Shown one piece after another: positions 16,743 through 24,023 of a stretch of DNA of 64,000 nucleotides (the first letter of the stretch is position 1; every line of letters starts with the position of its first letter). The notes beneath the pieces are model-generated. The model worked only from the letters and a program-made list of their open reading frames with translations. It was not told the DNA's origin and ran no database searches. The position numbers were made by a program, and so were the translations under genes. The stretch is from positions 62,001-126,000 of the forward strand of contig CAJTIM010000004.1 of the NCBI GenBank assembly GCA_910576325.1, written 5' to 3'. This DNA is from Clostridia bacterium (GTDB lineage: Bacteria; Bacillota; Clostridia; Lachnospirales; Lachnospiraceae).

Positions 16743-17993
16743 ATGGGAAAATGCTACAGTGATGAGGTAGAGCAGGCGCTGCGGTATATCTATTACGATC
16801 TGCGCGCAGGAAAAGGAGCGGAAGGACTGGCACTTCTTGAGAAGGCTTCCGCAGCAGGAGACGGGGATGCTTCCTGTATCCTGGCACGGTGCTACTGCGG
16901 GCCGCAGTACGTGTGGAGCGGACACAATTTCCCGGAGGATGATGACAAGGTGGTTTCTCTGATTCACAAAGCTGTGGAGCAGGGAAGCGGAATCGGCGTC
17001 CTGGTGGCAATGCGTACCGGAGAGCTGACGCCTTCTCTGGAAAAGAAAATGGGCTTTGCCAATCTTCAGGAGGCTTTTGACAGTGTGCTTGAAAAAGCGC
17101 AGATGGGCGATGCCTTCAGCCAGTATACGGCGGCAAACGCATATTTCTGGTGGGATTTCCTGCGTATTCAGGGAAAAGGAAGGGAATCTTTTTCCACTGA
17201 CGGCGAATTTAAAGCCTATTTACGGGAAAATATATCAAAATGTGAGGATTTGTTCCAGAAGGCATTCCGGGGCGGTATGTATTTTGCGGCAAATAATCTG
17301 AACAAATATTATTCGGAGGGCGATGAGGACTTGATTGCGCCCCGTCCGGAGCTGGCAAAGGATCTGTACAAGACAGGGGCGGAGAGGGGATTCCCCATTC
17401 ATCAATGGTTCTATGCGGATGAACTGTATGACGCCGAACAGTTTCAGGAGGCCGTTCACTGGTATAAGCTGGGAGCGGAGGGCGGCCAGCTGGAGTGCTG
17501 GTTCCGAATCGGCCTGATATACGAGGAGGGCAAGGGGGTTGCAAAGGACCCGGCTTATGCGGCCCAGTGCTATGAAAAGGGCCTGGCACAGAAGCAGGAC
17601 AGCGGCAAACGGATCGGCTGTGCAAACCGCCTGGGCGCCCTGTATTATGACGGCAACGGAGTGGAGAAGGACTATGCCAAAGCCTTCCAGCTTCTGAAAT
17701 ATGCATACGATCACGACAACAACTGGGGCGTCTGCTATCTTGGAAAATTGTATTTCCGGGGATGGGGAACGCAGCAGGATTACGGGAAGGCGAGAGAGCT
17801 TTTAGAGAAAGTGAACTGGAATAACCTGGAGGCCTTTTATATGCTGGGCGTTATCTACGGACAGGGCCTCGGCGTGCCGGAAGATATCAAGAAAGGCGTG
17901 GAATATCTCCAGAAGGCCGGCAGCAATGAGGAGGCCAAGAAGGAGCTTTTGAAATATAAAAAGACCTTATTTGGAAAATGGGTACGCCGGTAA
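16743..17993 (+). CDS. Sel1-like (TPR) repeat protein
   Basis: A 416-residue protein built from Sel1-like repeats, the helix-turn-helix solenoid used for protein-protein contacts. Clear repeats are LECWFRIGLIYEEGKGV, RLGALYYDGNGVEKDY, CYLGKLYFRGWGTQQDY and YMLGVIYGQGLGVPEDI in the C-terminal half; the N-terminal half is more degenerate. No signal peptide or membrane segment is seen, so it is expected in the cytosol. The ATG at 16743 has AGGAGG at 16728-16733; a longer in-frame start at 16632 lies inside the upstream gene and is rejected. It lies between an unknown membrane protein and an MBOAT acyltransferase in one operon, so it may bridge partners of that system (inference). Confidence 0.85.
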   Translation: MGKCYSDEVEQALRYIYYDLRAGKGAEGLALLEKASAAGDGDASCILARCYCGPQYVWSGHNFPEDDDKVVSLIHKAVEQGSGIGVLVAMRTGELTPSLEKKMGFANLQEAFDSVLEKAQMGDAFSQYTAANAYFWWDFLRIQGKGRESFSTDGEFKAYLRENISKCEDLFQKAFRGGMYFAANNLNKYYSEGDEDLIAPRPELAKDLYKTGAERGFPIHQWFYADELYDAEQFQEAVHWYKLGAEGGQLECWFRIGLIYEEGKGVAKDPAYAAQCYEKGLAQKQDSGKRIGCANRLGALYYDGNGVEKDYAKAFQLLKYAYDHDNNWGVCYLGKLYFRGWGTQQDYGKARELLEKVNWNNLEAFYMLGVIYGQGLGVPEDIKKGVEYLQKAGSNEEAKKELLKYKKTLFGKWVRR

Positions 17994-18005
17994 AGAGGAA
18001 CTTAT

Positions 18006-19430
18006 ATGGCATCTGATATTATGCTGACCCTCTTGTTTCTGGGAGCGGTGCTTGTGATTTATTACCTGGCGCCCTCCCGGATAAGGTGGGGGATTCTCCT
18101 TGCAGCAAGCCTGATTTTTTATGCAAGCGCTTCCGTTTGGATGCTGCTGCTTACGGGCATTTCAGCCTGTTGGTCCTGGTTTGCAGGAGGAAGGATAGAA
18201 GAGATACACACAGAAAAAGGCAAGAGAGGCTGGCTGCTGTTAGGCATCCTGCCTCTTCTTGGCGTTCTTTTTGTATTTAAATATTTTAATTTTTTCAGCG
18301 CATCCGTGGCTTCTCTTTTGGCTCTGGCAGGACTTCCGGCCGATCCCCTTGTGCTGAAACTGATGCTTCCCCTGGGAATTTCCTATTATACCTTTAAAAT
18401 GATAAGCTATCTGGCGGATATCTATCTGGGAAAAAGATCTTCTGAGCCTTATGTGGGATATTATGTAACCTATGTGCTGTTTTTTCCCCAGATTCTTTCG
18501 GGACCTATTGAGCGGTCCGAGGGCTTTTTGGAGCAGCTTCACAGGGGATTGTATTATGACAGCGGGCTTTTTGCGGAAGGGATTCAGAGGATTATTCTTG
18601 GGCTTTTCAAGAAAATGGTGATTGCCAACCGCTTAGGCGGATATGTGGATACAATATTTGCCTCTCCGGGAGACTATCCGGGGCTGGCGGCAGTAATGGC
18701 GGCATTTTTTTACTCCTTTCAGCTCTACTGTGATTTTTCCGGATATTCGGATATTGCCATTGGCATGGGGGAGCTGCTGGGGATTCGCAGCAGGCAGAAC
18801 TTCCGCTGTCCCTACTTTGCGCGGAATATCCGGGACTTCTGGAATCGCTGGCATATTTCCCTGTCAAGCTGGCTTAGGGACTATGTGTACATTTCTCTGG
18901 GAGGAAGCCGTGTGTCCAAGGCGAAGCGGGGACGGAATGTGCTGCTGACCTTTCTGGCAAGCGGACTTTGGCATGGAGATAATTGGACCTTTGTGGCGTG
19001 GGGCGGTATACATGGGGTATGGAATCTGTTTTGCCGGAAAAAAAAGGCGGAGGCAGCCGGGCCTGTCAGGGTATTGGGGCAGACATTGGCGACGTTTTGC
19101 GGCGTTACGCTTGGATGGGTGTTCTTTCGGGCGGAAAGCTTAGGGGCCGCATTTTCTTATCTTGAAAGAGCGGTTCTTGGATTTTCCCTTTCCGCGGCGG
19201 ATATTCAGAACTCCATTCTGCCTTTTACGGGGGATAATACCTGCGCGGCCTATTTTCTGACTGTGTGCCTGTTTTTGCTTCTTCTGTTTCTTTATGAGTG
19301 GGGACAGGTTTACGGGAAGGGAAGGGATAAGGAGTTTTCCCTTTCGGGGATCTGGATGGCAGTTATGGGACTCAGCGTTGCCCTGTTTGGTGTGTTCGGG
19401 GCTTCCGGGTTTTTGTATGCGCAGTTTTAA
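18006..19430 (+). CDS. MBOAT family O-acyltransferase
   Basis: A 474-residue polytopic membrane-bound O-acyltransferase of the AlgI/DltB type, which passes acyl groups across the membrane for modification of an exported polymer. The conserved core RDFWNRWHISLSSWLRDYVY is present. The invariant histidine lies in SGLWHG (about residue 323), with a second His in GGIHG (about 336). About 11 hydrophobic segments are visible. It starts 12 bases after the Sel1 gene. AlgI-type proteins need an SGNH-type partner; the SGNH-like gene at 20599 is the first candidate, although an AT-rich island of about 1.1 kb separates them. A paralogue is at 34030. Confidence 0.93.
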   Translation: MASDIMLTLLFLGAVLVIYYLAPSRIRWGILLAASLIFYASASVWMLLLTGISACWSWFAGGRIEEIHTEKGKRGWLLLGILPLLGVLFVFKYFNFFSASVASLLALAGLPADPLVLKLMLPLGISYYTFKMISYLADIYLGKRSSEPYVGYYVTYVLFFPQILSGPIERSEGFLEQLHRGLYYDSGLFAEGIQRIILGLFKKMVIANRLGGYVDTIFASPGDYPGLAAVMAAFFYSFQLYCDFSGYSDIAIGMGELLGIRSRQNFRCPYFARNIRDFWNRWHISLSSWLRDYVYISLGGSRVSKAKRGRNVLLTFLASGLWHGDNWTFVAWGGIHGVWNLFCRKKKAEAAGPVRVLGQTLATFCGVTLGWVFFRAESLGAAFSYLERAVLGFSLSAADIQNSILPFTGDNTCAAYFLTVCLFLLLLFLYEWGQVYGKGRDKEFSLSGIWMAVMGLSVALFGVFGASGFLYAQF

Positions 19431-19643
19431 ATGTAAAAATTAGTAAACATCGATCTGTTATTTATTCCCATATTAAGTAATAAGATTTTTTCATAAAGGG
19501 ATTATAATTGATTATTTTGTTTATTCCCGTAAGCAATGAGCCAAGCGGACATAGCCCAGGCCACCCTCTCGCCCAAAGGGCTCACCTTGTGCTGACATAT
19601 CCATTTGACTTAAAAAGGTTTTAAAAGATTCAGTTAATTAATT

Positions 19644-19672
19644 TTGACATATTTAAATTAATATAATATAAT
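19644..19672 (+). promoter_or_regulatory. Perfect consensus sigma-A promoter
   Basis: TTGACA at 19644-19649, exactly 17 bases, and TATAAT at 19667-19672. It points toward the small ORFs at 19792 and 19989. Confidence 0.75.
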
Positions 19673-19791
19673 TATATTGATGAGTGAATAATACAAAAAC
19701 TTTATACAACTAAAATATAAAAATTTAAAATTAGAGCCTTAGTAATACAGCGAATGTTTGGTATGATACTCACTTTTTTAACAGAATTTAT

Positions 19792-19986
19792 ATGAAAAAG
19801 GCTGCTTTTACAGCAATAGGGGTATGCAGAATCGTATTAAGCCAAATAAAAGAAGCATATTTGAAAATTGGTGTGGAATATGAGGTTTCGGGAAATTTTG
19901 TCCCCGAATATATACCAGGATGTGAGCCGTGTAATTCCGGGCCGTGTAATGCTGGCTATTGGAGATATCAGGTTAATGAGGTGTGA
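19792..19986 (+). CDS. Possible small Cys-rich peptide
   Basis: A 64-residue ORF with a Lys-led, weakly hydrophobic N-terminal half and a C-terminal part rich in Cys, Gly and Pro (PGCEPCNSGPCNAG). It lies about 115 bases after a perfect promoter and 2 bases before a small two-helix membrane protein gene. No good ribosome binding site precedes the ATG, which lowers confidence. A secreted or modified peptide paired with an immunity-like membrane protein would fit, but no homology is recognised and it could be non-coding. Confidence 0.3.
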   Translation: MKKAAFTAIGVCRIVLSQIKEAYLKIGVEYEVSGNFVPEYIPGCEPCNSGPCNAGYWRYQVNEV

Positions 19987-19988
19987 TA

Positions 19989-20159
19989 GTGAAAAGACAT
20001 AATGTGACTGTAAAGCTACTCTGGATTATAGCAGGGATTTTGATTCTGTTGGGAATACGATTTTTGTATGAAGATGGTGTCCTGAATAGATGGATAGCAT
20101 TGCTGTTAACAGTTGCGTTGTATTTTATAATTATCAGAATAACTAAGCAGAAAAAATAA
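19989..20159 (+). CDS. Small two-helix membrane protein
   Basis: A 56-residue protein starting at GTG with GAGGTG at 19978-19983 as ribosome binding site. It has a basic N-terminus, one membrane helix at about residues 9-27, a short polar loop (YEDGVLNR), a second helix at about 34-50, and a basic tail (TKQKK). No family is recognised. It lies 2 bases after the 64-codon ORF under the same strong promoter. Size and topology are like many immunity or toxin-like small proteins, but that is only analogy. Confidence 0.42.
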   Translation: MKRHNVTVKLLWIIAGILILLGIRFLYEDGVLNRWIALLLTVALYFIIIRITKQKK

Positions 20160-20368
20160 ATGAAAAAATGCAGTTGCTTTCATATACAAATAGAGGAATA
20201 TGTTTGGAGATATTTCATTAATTCCATATTATTCAATTATAAAAGAAGGTGAAATTGAAAGAAGTGGCATTGAAAAAACAGATGCTGCTTTTATCATGAA
20301 AAGAAGAAAGCAAGTTATAATAATGATAAATTGTAGATCAATTGTATAGATCAATTTTTCCTCAGGGA

Positions 20369-20397
20369 TTGACATACTTGTAGGGCTTGCGTATAAT
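20369..20397 (+). promoter_or_regulatory. Second perfect consensus promoter, for the SGNH/acyltransferase unit
   Basis: TTGACA at 20369-20374, 17 bases, and TATAAT at 20392-20397. Transcription would pass through a leader of about 200 bases with direct repeats and a hairpin before the SGNH-like gene at 20599. Confidence 0.75.
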
Positions 20398-20423
20398 AAG
20401 TAGATAGTTGTCTTGAAAAGTAG

Positions 20424-20504
20424 TCCGCTTCCGATCATACAGAAAATAAATAGACTGTGTAAACGTAATTCGCTTCCAGTCATGCGAATAATAAATAGAT
20501 TGTG
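20424..20504 (+). repeat. Two direct repeats of 36 bases in a leader
   Basis: Units at 20424-20459 and 20469-20504 are spaced 45 bases apart and agree at most positions, sharing CGCTTCC near the start and ATAAATAGA followed by TGTG at the end. A partial third copy of the 3' half (AATAAGTAGATAGTTGT) overlaps the promoter's -10 region at about 20396. They lie between a strong promoter and the gene it drives, so they could be regulator sites or RNA elements. Confidence 0.55.
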
Positions 20505-20513
20505 AAAAAGTTT

Positions 20514-20548
20514 TTAAGCCTCTTGCCTCGAAAAGGCAGGAGGCTTAA
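20514..20548 (+). promoter_or_regulatory. Leader hairpin before the SGNH gene
   Basis: TTAAGCCTCTTGCCT at 20514-20528 pairs with AGGCAGGAGGCTTAA at 20534-20548 (one G-T pair) around a five-base loop. No T-run follows, so it is not a standard terminator; a T-run precedes it. It could act as an attenuator, RNA stabiliser or processing site. Confidence 0.5.
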
Positions 20549-20559
20549 TTAGATTAAAA

Positions 20560-20596
20560 CACATGTGCGGAAAGGATATTGCGAAACTGGAACAGA
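20560..20596 (+). repeat. Dispersed pre-RBS repeat, copy D
   Basis: GGAAAGGATATTGCGAAACTGGAACAG directly before the ATG at 20599 matches the core of the dispersed repeat (compare 31885-31910), but here the usual terminal AGGAG is changed to CAGAAT, leaving a weak ribosome binding site. Confidence 0.5.
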
Positions 20597-20598
20597 AT

Positions 20599-21612
20599 AT
20601 GAAACGTATAGGAAAAATTCTGGCAGGCGTATTATTTGCAGTACTTCTGCTCACAGGAATCAAAAATGAATATGCCCGGCTTCTGCCTGTGTCCACCTAT
20701 GGAATGCAGGCAGCCGTCAAAAAGAAATCCGTGGATCATCTGTTCATCGGCTCTTCCATGTTCCGCCAGGGATTGTCCATTGATGTGCTGGAGGAAATGC
20801 TGGAGGGAGAAGTCTACATTCTCTCCTACAATGGCAATCAGCCGGCATTTATGGCGATGGAGCTGGAATATATGCTGAAAGAAGGTCTGGAAATAGGCAC
20901 CCTCTATGTGGATCTCTATCCCTATACGGCCGCGGCCGCTCCCTGGATCAGCGACACCAAGATTCTTCTGGATACGGATCTGAGCTTTAAGCTGGATGCC
21001 TGGAAGCTGATGAATGTGTATAATGACACAAAGCTTTTGGACTTCTATGAGTTGTTTGTCACAGCCAACAATGAGCAGATCCTAACCTACCCCATCCATA
21101 ACCGCCTGGTATCCGCACAGTTCCGCAATGGCGGAAATATCCTGACGCCCGGGGGACAGACAAAGGAGCATCTGGATTCGCTGGGGATGCTTGGGGGAAG
21201 GGATGGCTTGCAGGAGGCGCAGGTGGAGGGATATAAAAAGATACTGGAGCTTGCCAGGGAGCATGGGGTGAAAGTATACTTTATTGAAACGCCGAAGTAT
21301 GAGCGGATGTACCGGGATGCAGACTATATGGAGCTGTATGAGGCTTGCAGAAATAAGATGGAAGAACTGACAGAAGCAGATGGGACGATTTCTACAAAAG
21401 AAGCAGGCGGGAGCAAGGAAACAGGCCAGGAAAGCGGGATAAATAAGGCAGATACAGATGTGTACAATGCCGAAGTGATTCTGGCAGAAGAGCTGGCTTT
21501 TGATTTTGCAGATGCGGCCTGCTTCCAGGATTTGATTCATTTATCTACGGAAGGGCGCACGCTGTATACTAAGCTTTTGTGTGAAAAATTAGAAGAATTA
21601 GGTGTGGAATAA
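20599..21612 (+). CDS. Membrane-anchored SGNH-like protein (MBOAT partner)
   Basis: A 337-residue protein with one N-terminal membrane helix (about residues 6-22) and an extracytoplasmic domain. The block-I-like FIGSSMFRQG (Ser at 52-53) and a C-terminal DLIH (Asp-x-x-His) suggest an SGNH hydrolase/acyltransferase fold, as in the AlgX/AlgJ/DltD-type partners of MBOAT proteins. ATG 20599 is chosen because the dispersed repeat ends just before it, and the earlier ATG 20563 lies inside that repeat. An insertion rich in Glu, Lys and Thr (about residues 250-300) looks like a flexible loop. A second protein of this kind follows the other MBOAT at 35437. Confidence 0.72.
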   Translation: MKRIGKILAGVLFAVLLLTGIKNEYARLLPVSTYGMQAAVKKKSVDHLFIGSSMFRQGLSIDVLEEMLEGEVYILSYNGNQPAFMAMELEYMLKEGLEIGTLYVDLYPYTAAAAPWISDTKILLDTDLSFKLDAWKLMNVYNDTKLLDFYELFVTANNEQILTYPIHNRLVSAQFRNGGNILTPGGQTKEHLDSLGMLGGRDGLQEAQVEGYKKILELAREHGVKVYFIETPKYERMYRDADYMELYEACRNKMEELTEADGTISTKEAGGSKETGQESGINKADTDVYNAEVILAEELAFDFADAACFQDLIHLSTEGRTLYTKLLCEKLEELGVE

Positions 21613-21691
21613 AGGCGTTTAAGACAATCGAAGGACAAAAAGCAGAATACAGAGGCGGAGAAAACAGAGCAAAGAAAATGGAGGCGGAGAA

Positions 21692-22831
21692 ATGAAGAAG
21701 CTGGATTATATTGACGGACTAAAAGGCATCGGCGCGCTGATGGTATATCTCTGCCATTTTGTATTTGCCTTCTACTATGCTGCCTACACGCTGCTGCCTG
21801 AGCATGTGAATACAAAGTCAGGCTCTGAGATTTTCATAGGAAAAACACCCCTTAATTTCTTTTACAATGGAAACGGAGCGGTCTGCCTTTTCCTGGTATT
21901 CAGCGGCTTTGTGCTCTGCCTGACCTATTTTCAGACAAGGGATCGGGGCAGGCTGAAAAGCGGGGCGCTTAAGCGGTATTTTCGGCTGATGCCGGTGATT
22001 CTGGCGGTGAATGTTCTGATTTTTATTCTTATGTATTTTGGTTTCTATCAAAATGCAGAGACAGCGGTCCTTACGAAGTCTGTTCCCTGGTTTCAGGGCT
22101 TTAACCAATTTGAACCGGGGATTTTGAGCATGCTCTATGAAAGCCTGCTCGGGTGTTTTGTAAGGGGGAGCAATGATTATAACGGTGTGCTCTGGACCAT
22201 TCCCTATCTGTTCTGGGGGGCTTTGGTTGTATATCTGGCGGCTTTTCTGGTGGGGGAGAATCCTCTGCGGTATATTGCGTATGGCGTTATGATTTTGGCG
22301 GCTTTAAAAACGGATATCTATTTTGTGGGAATTTTTCTGGGCTTTGTGCTCTGTGATTTTTTCAGCACACAGGAGCGGCTTGTGAGGCTGTACCGGAGAT
22401 TTCGGCTGATTCCGCTGCTGGTGTTTCTGCTGGGATTTTATCTGACCTCGTATCCTTCTATCGGAACGGAGCTGCCGGGAACGATCTACGGGGTGCTGCC
22501 TGCCGCCTATACGGTGATTTATCACATTGCCGGGGCATTTTTGCTGACGGCGGGAGTGCTGGGATGTGATTGGCTGCAGTGGTTCTTTTCGCGAAAGCCT
22601 TTTTTGTACCTGGGGAAGATTTCTTACTCCCTCTATCTTCTGCATTTTCCCATTATAGCCACATTTTCCTGCTGGTTTTTCCTGAAATTCCAGGGGAGTA
22701 TCGGGTATGGGCTGACGGTGGGGGCTGATTTTGTGCTGACGACAGCTCTGGTACTGACGCTTTCGTCTTTAAGCAGCCGATATCTGGAGCCGTTGGGGGC
22801 GCGGTTTTGGAAGCGGGGAGGAAAGGCGTAA
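21692..22831 (+). CDS. Acyltransferase family 3 (OafA-like) membrane protein
   Basis: A 379-residue polytopic protein of the acyltransferase-3 family (OafA/NodX-like), which O-acetylates exported sugars. The N-terminus reads YIDGLKGIGALMVYLCHF, with the conserved Arg/Lys-Gly-Ile core and the His that the family uses in catalysis. SGFVLCLTYF and the late YLGKISYSLYLLHFP are also typical. GGAGGCGGAG precedes the ATG; a similar GGCGGAGAAA sequence occurs twice in the 79-base spacer. About 10 helices are visible. It follows the SGNH gene, forming part of an acylation cluster. Confidence 0.9.
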   Translation: MKKLDYIDGLKGIGALMVYLCHFVFAFYYAAYTLLPEHVNTKSGSEIFIGKTPLNFFYNGNGAVCLFLVFSGFVLCLTYFQTRDRGRLKSGALKRYFRLMPVILAVNVLIFILMYFGFYQNAETAVLTKSVPWFQGFNQFEPGILSMLYESLLGCFVRGSNDYNGVLWTIPYLFWGALVVYLAAFLVGENPLRYIAYGVMILAALKTDIYFVGIFLGFVLCDFFSTQERLVRLYRRFRLIPLLVFLLGFYLTSYPSIGTELPGTIYGVLPAAYTVIYHIAGAFLLTAGVLGCDWLQWFFSRKPFLYLGKISYSLYLLHFPIIATFSCWFFLKFQGSIGYGLTVGADFVLTTALVLTLSSLSSRYLEPLGARFWKRGGKA

Positions 22832-22914
22832 GAAGGCGATTGGCCGTTATGTGAAGGGCAAAATAAGAAGTTTCATGAATCAGCCGGAATTGAGAAAGGC
22901 GAAGGAGGAGCAGA

Positions 22915-23832
22915 ATGGAAAAGCAGAGGATTCTCTGGATGGATATAGCGAAGGCATTCGGCATATTGGTTGTACTCATTGTCCACAGCGGAATCAGCCT
23001 GGGGCCGGTTACATTTTTTGGCGGGATGTTTTACATGCCGGTGTTTTTTGTGCTGGCCGGCATGACATTTACCTGGAGGAAGGAGGAGACATTCGGCGCC
23101 TTTGTGAAGAAAAAGGCCCGTCGTCTTTTGGTTCCCTATTTTGGGTATAATTTGTTCCTGTTTCTCTTTTTCTTTGTTAAGGACAGCATGCTTACGGGAA
23201 ATGTTGCCTCGGAGTCCTTTTTTCCATTGCTTGGGATTCTGTATTCCAGAAACAGTCTCTTTGGAAGGGGGGCGGCGGAAAATGTATATTTTATGCAGAT
23301 TCTCAATGCGCCGACCTGGTTTTTGACAGGCTTGTTTGTAAGTCTGGTGGTATTTTGGATACTGATGCAGGCTGTGGGAGGAGAGCTTCGCAAGCTTTTC
23401 ATTATGAACAGCGGGGTGCTTCTTTTTTCCGTACTGCTGCATTATTTCTGTCCCATTCTTTTGCCGTGGAGCGTAGACTGTGCCCTGTATGCGGTGTCCT
23501 TCTTAACCTTTGGGAAGGCACTGGCGGAGTATGGCTTAGTGGAAAAGCTTTCGAAGAAGCCGCTTGCTCTTATTTTAATAATGGGCGCTTTTGGAGGCTT
23601 GTCCTTGGTAAACGGCAGCGTTAATATGTCTGTCGGAGAGTATGGAAGTTCTATGGTGATATATTTAATCGTAGGAGGGCTGGGGTCTCTGCTCTGTATG
23701 GAGGTATCCTATTTTGTGGAAAAATATACGGACCTTCCGGCCAGGGGCTTGGCGTGGCTGGGGAGGCATACGATGCCTGTGCTGTGCCTGCATCTCTTTG
23801 TGTACTCGGTAATTGGCCTGCTCTTGTTTTAA
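22915..23832 (+). CDS. Acyltransferase family 3 (fucose-4-O-acetylase-like)
   Basis: A 305-residue polytopic acyltransferase-3 protein, shorter than its neighbour and closer to the group annotated as fucose 4-O-acetylases. ILWMDIAKAFGILVVLIVHS carries the family's N-terminal Asp-x-x-Lys and catalytic-type His. FYMPVFFVLAGMTF and LGRHTMPVLCLHLF are also characteristic. RBS GGAGGAG lies before the ATG. With GDP-fucose being made in the same locus, acetylation of fucose is an attractive but unproven substrate guess. Confidence 0.85.
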   Translation: MEKQRILWMDIAKAFGILVVLIVHSGISLGPVTFFGGMFYMPVFFVLAGMTFTWRKEETFGAFVKKKARRLLVPYFGYNLFLFLFFFVKDSMLTGNVASESFFPLLGILYSRNSLFGRGAAENVYFMQILNAPTWFLTGLFVSLVVFWILMQAVGGELRKLFIMNSGVLLFSVLLHYFCPILLPWSVDCALYAVSFLTFGKALAEYGLVEKLSKKPLALILIMGAFGGLSLVNGSVNMSVGEYGSSMVIYLIVGGLGSLLCMEVSYFVEKYTDLPARGLAWLGRHTMPVLCLHLFVYSVIGLLLF

Positions 23833-23884
23833 ATGTGCTTTGATGCTATACTCTCATAATATAGAAAAGGGGAGATGTGCGTCT

Positions 23885-23977
23885 GGTAAAGTCGCAAAGG
23901 CGCACGAGAGAAACTTTTATGAGTGCCCTTTCGAATAAAAGTTTCTCTCATTACAGGCGTGTCGAAGCGACTTTACC
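23885..23977. repeat. Nested long inverted repeat
   Basis: GGTAAAGTCGC at 23885-23895 pairs perfectly with GCGACTTTACC at 23967-23977. Inside it GAGAGAAACTTTTAT at 23906-23920 pairs perfectly with ATAAAAGTTTCTCTC at 23935-23949. A third small stem, GTCGC/GCGAC, follows at 23988-24000. It fills most of the gap between the acyltransferase and aminotransferase genes. No T-run follows, so it looks like a palindromic intergenic repeat or structured RNA more than a terminator. Confidence 0.75.
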
Positions 23978-24023
23978 CTTTAGTGCCGTCGCGCAGCGAC
24001 TATAATAGTAGGAGGAAATGCTC

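Larger units (their letters stand above)
19431..20598. other. AT-rich island between MBOAT and SGNH genes
   Basis: This 1.1 kb stretch is visibly much richer in A and T than its flanks. It holds two perfect consensus promoters (19644-19672 and 20369-20397), small ORFs of 64, 56 and 49 codons, a short GC-rich insert around 19537-19596, direct repeats at 20424-20504, a hairpin at 20514-20548 and one copy of the dispersed repeat. The 49-codon ORF (20200-20349) has AGAGGA just before its ATG but no recognised product and is listed here only as possible. The composition suggests horizontally acquired DNA or a remnant of a mobile element. Confidence 0.6.

Noticed and set aside
20200..20349. A 49-codon ORF with AGAGGA just before its ATG
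   Set aside because: No recognisable features, AT-rich background and no clear promoter of its own; mentioned only within the island description.
20424..20504. Reading the two direct repeats as a minimal CRISPR array
   Set aside because: Only two diverged units, a 9-base interval and no cas genes; a leader or operator role fits better.
20564..20598. Longer N-terminus for the SGNH-like protein from ATG 20563
   Set aside because: That ATG lies inside a copy of the dispersed repeat and lacks a ribosome binding site.
23885..23977. Reading the nested inverted repeat as a CRISPR repeat or a terminator
   Set aside because: There is only one unit with no spacers, and no T-run follows either stem.
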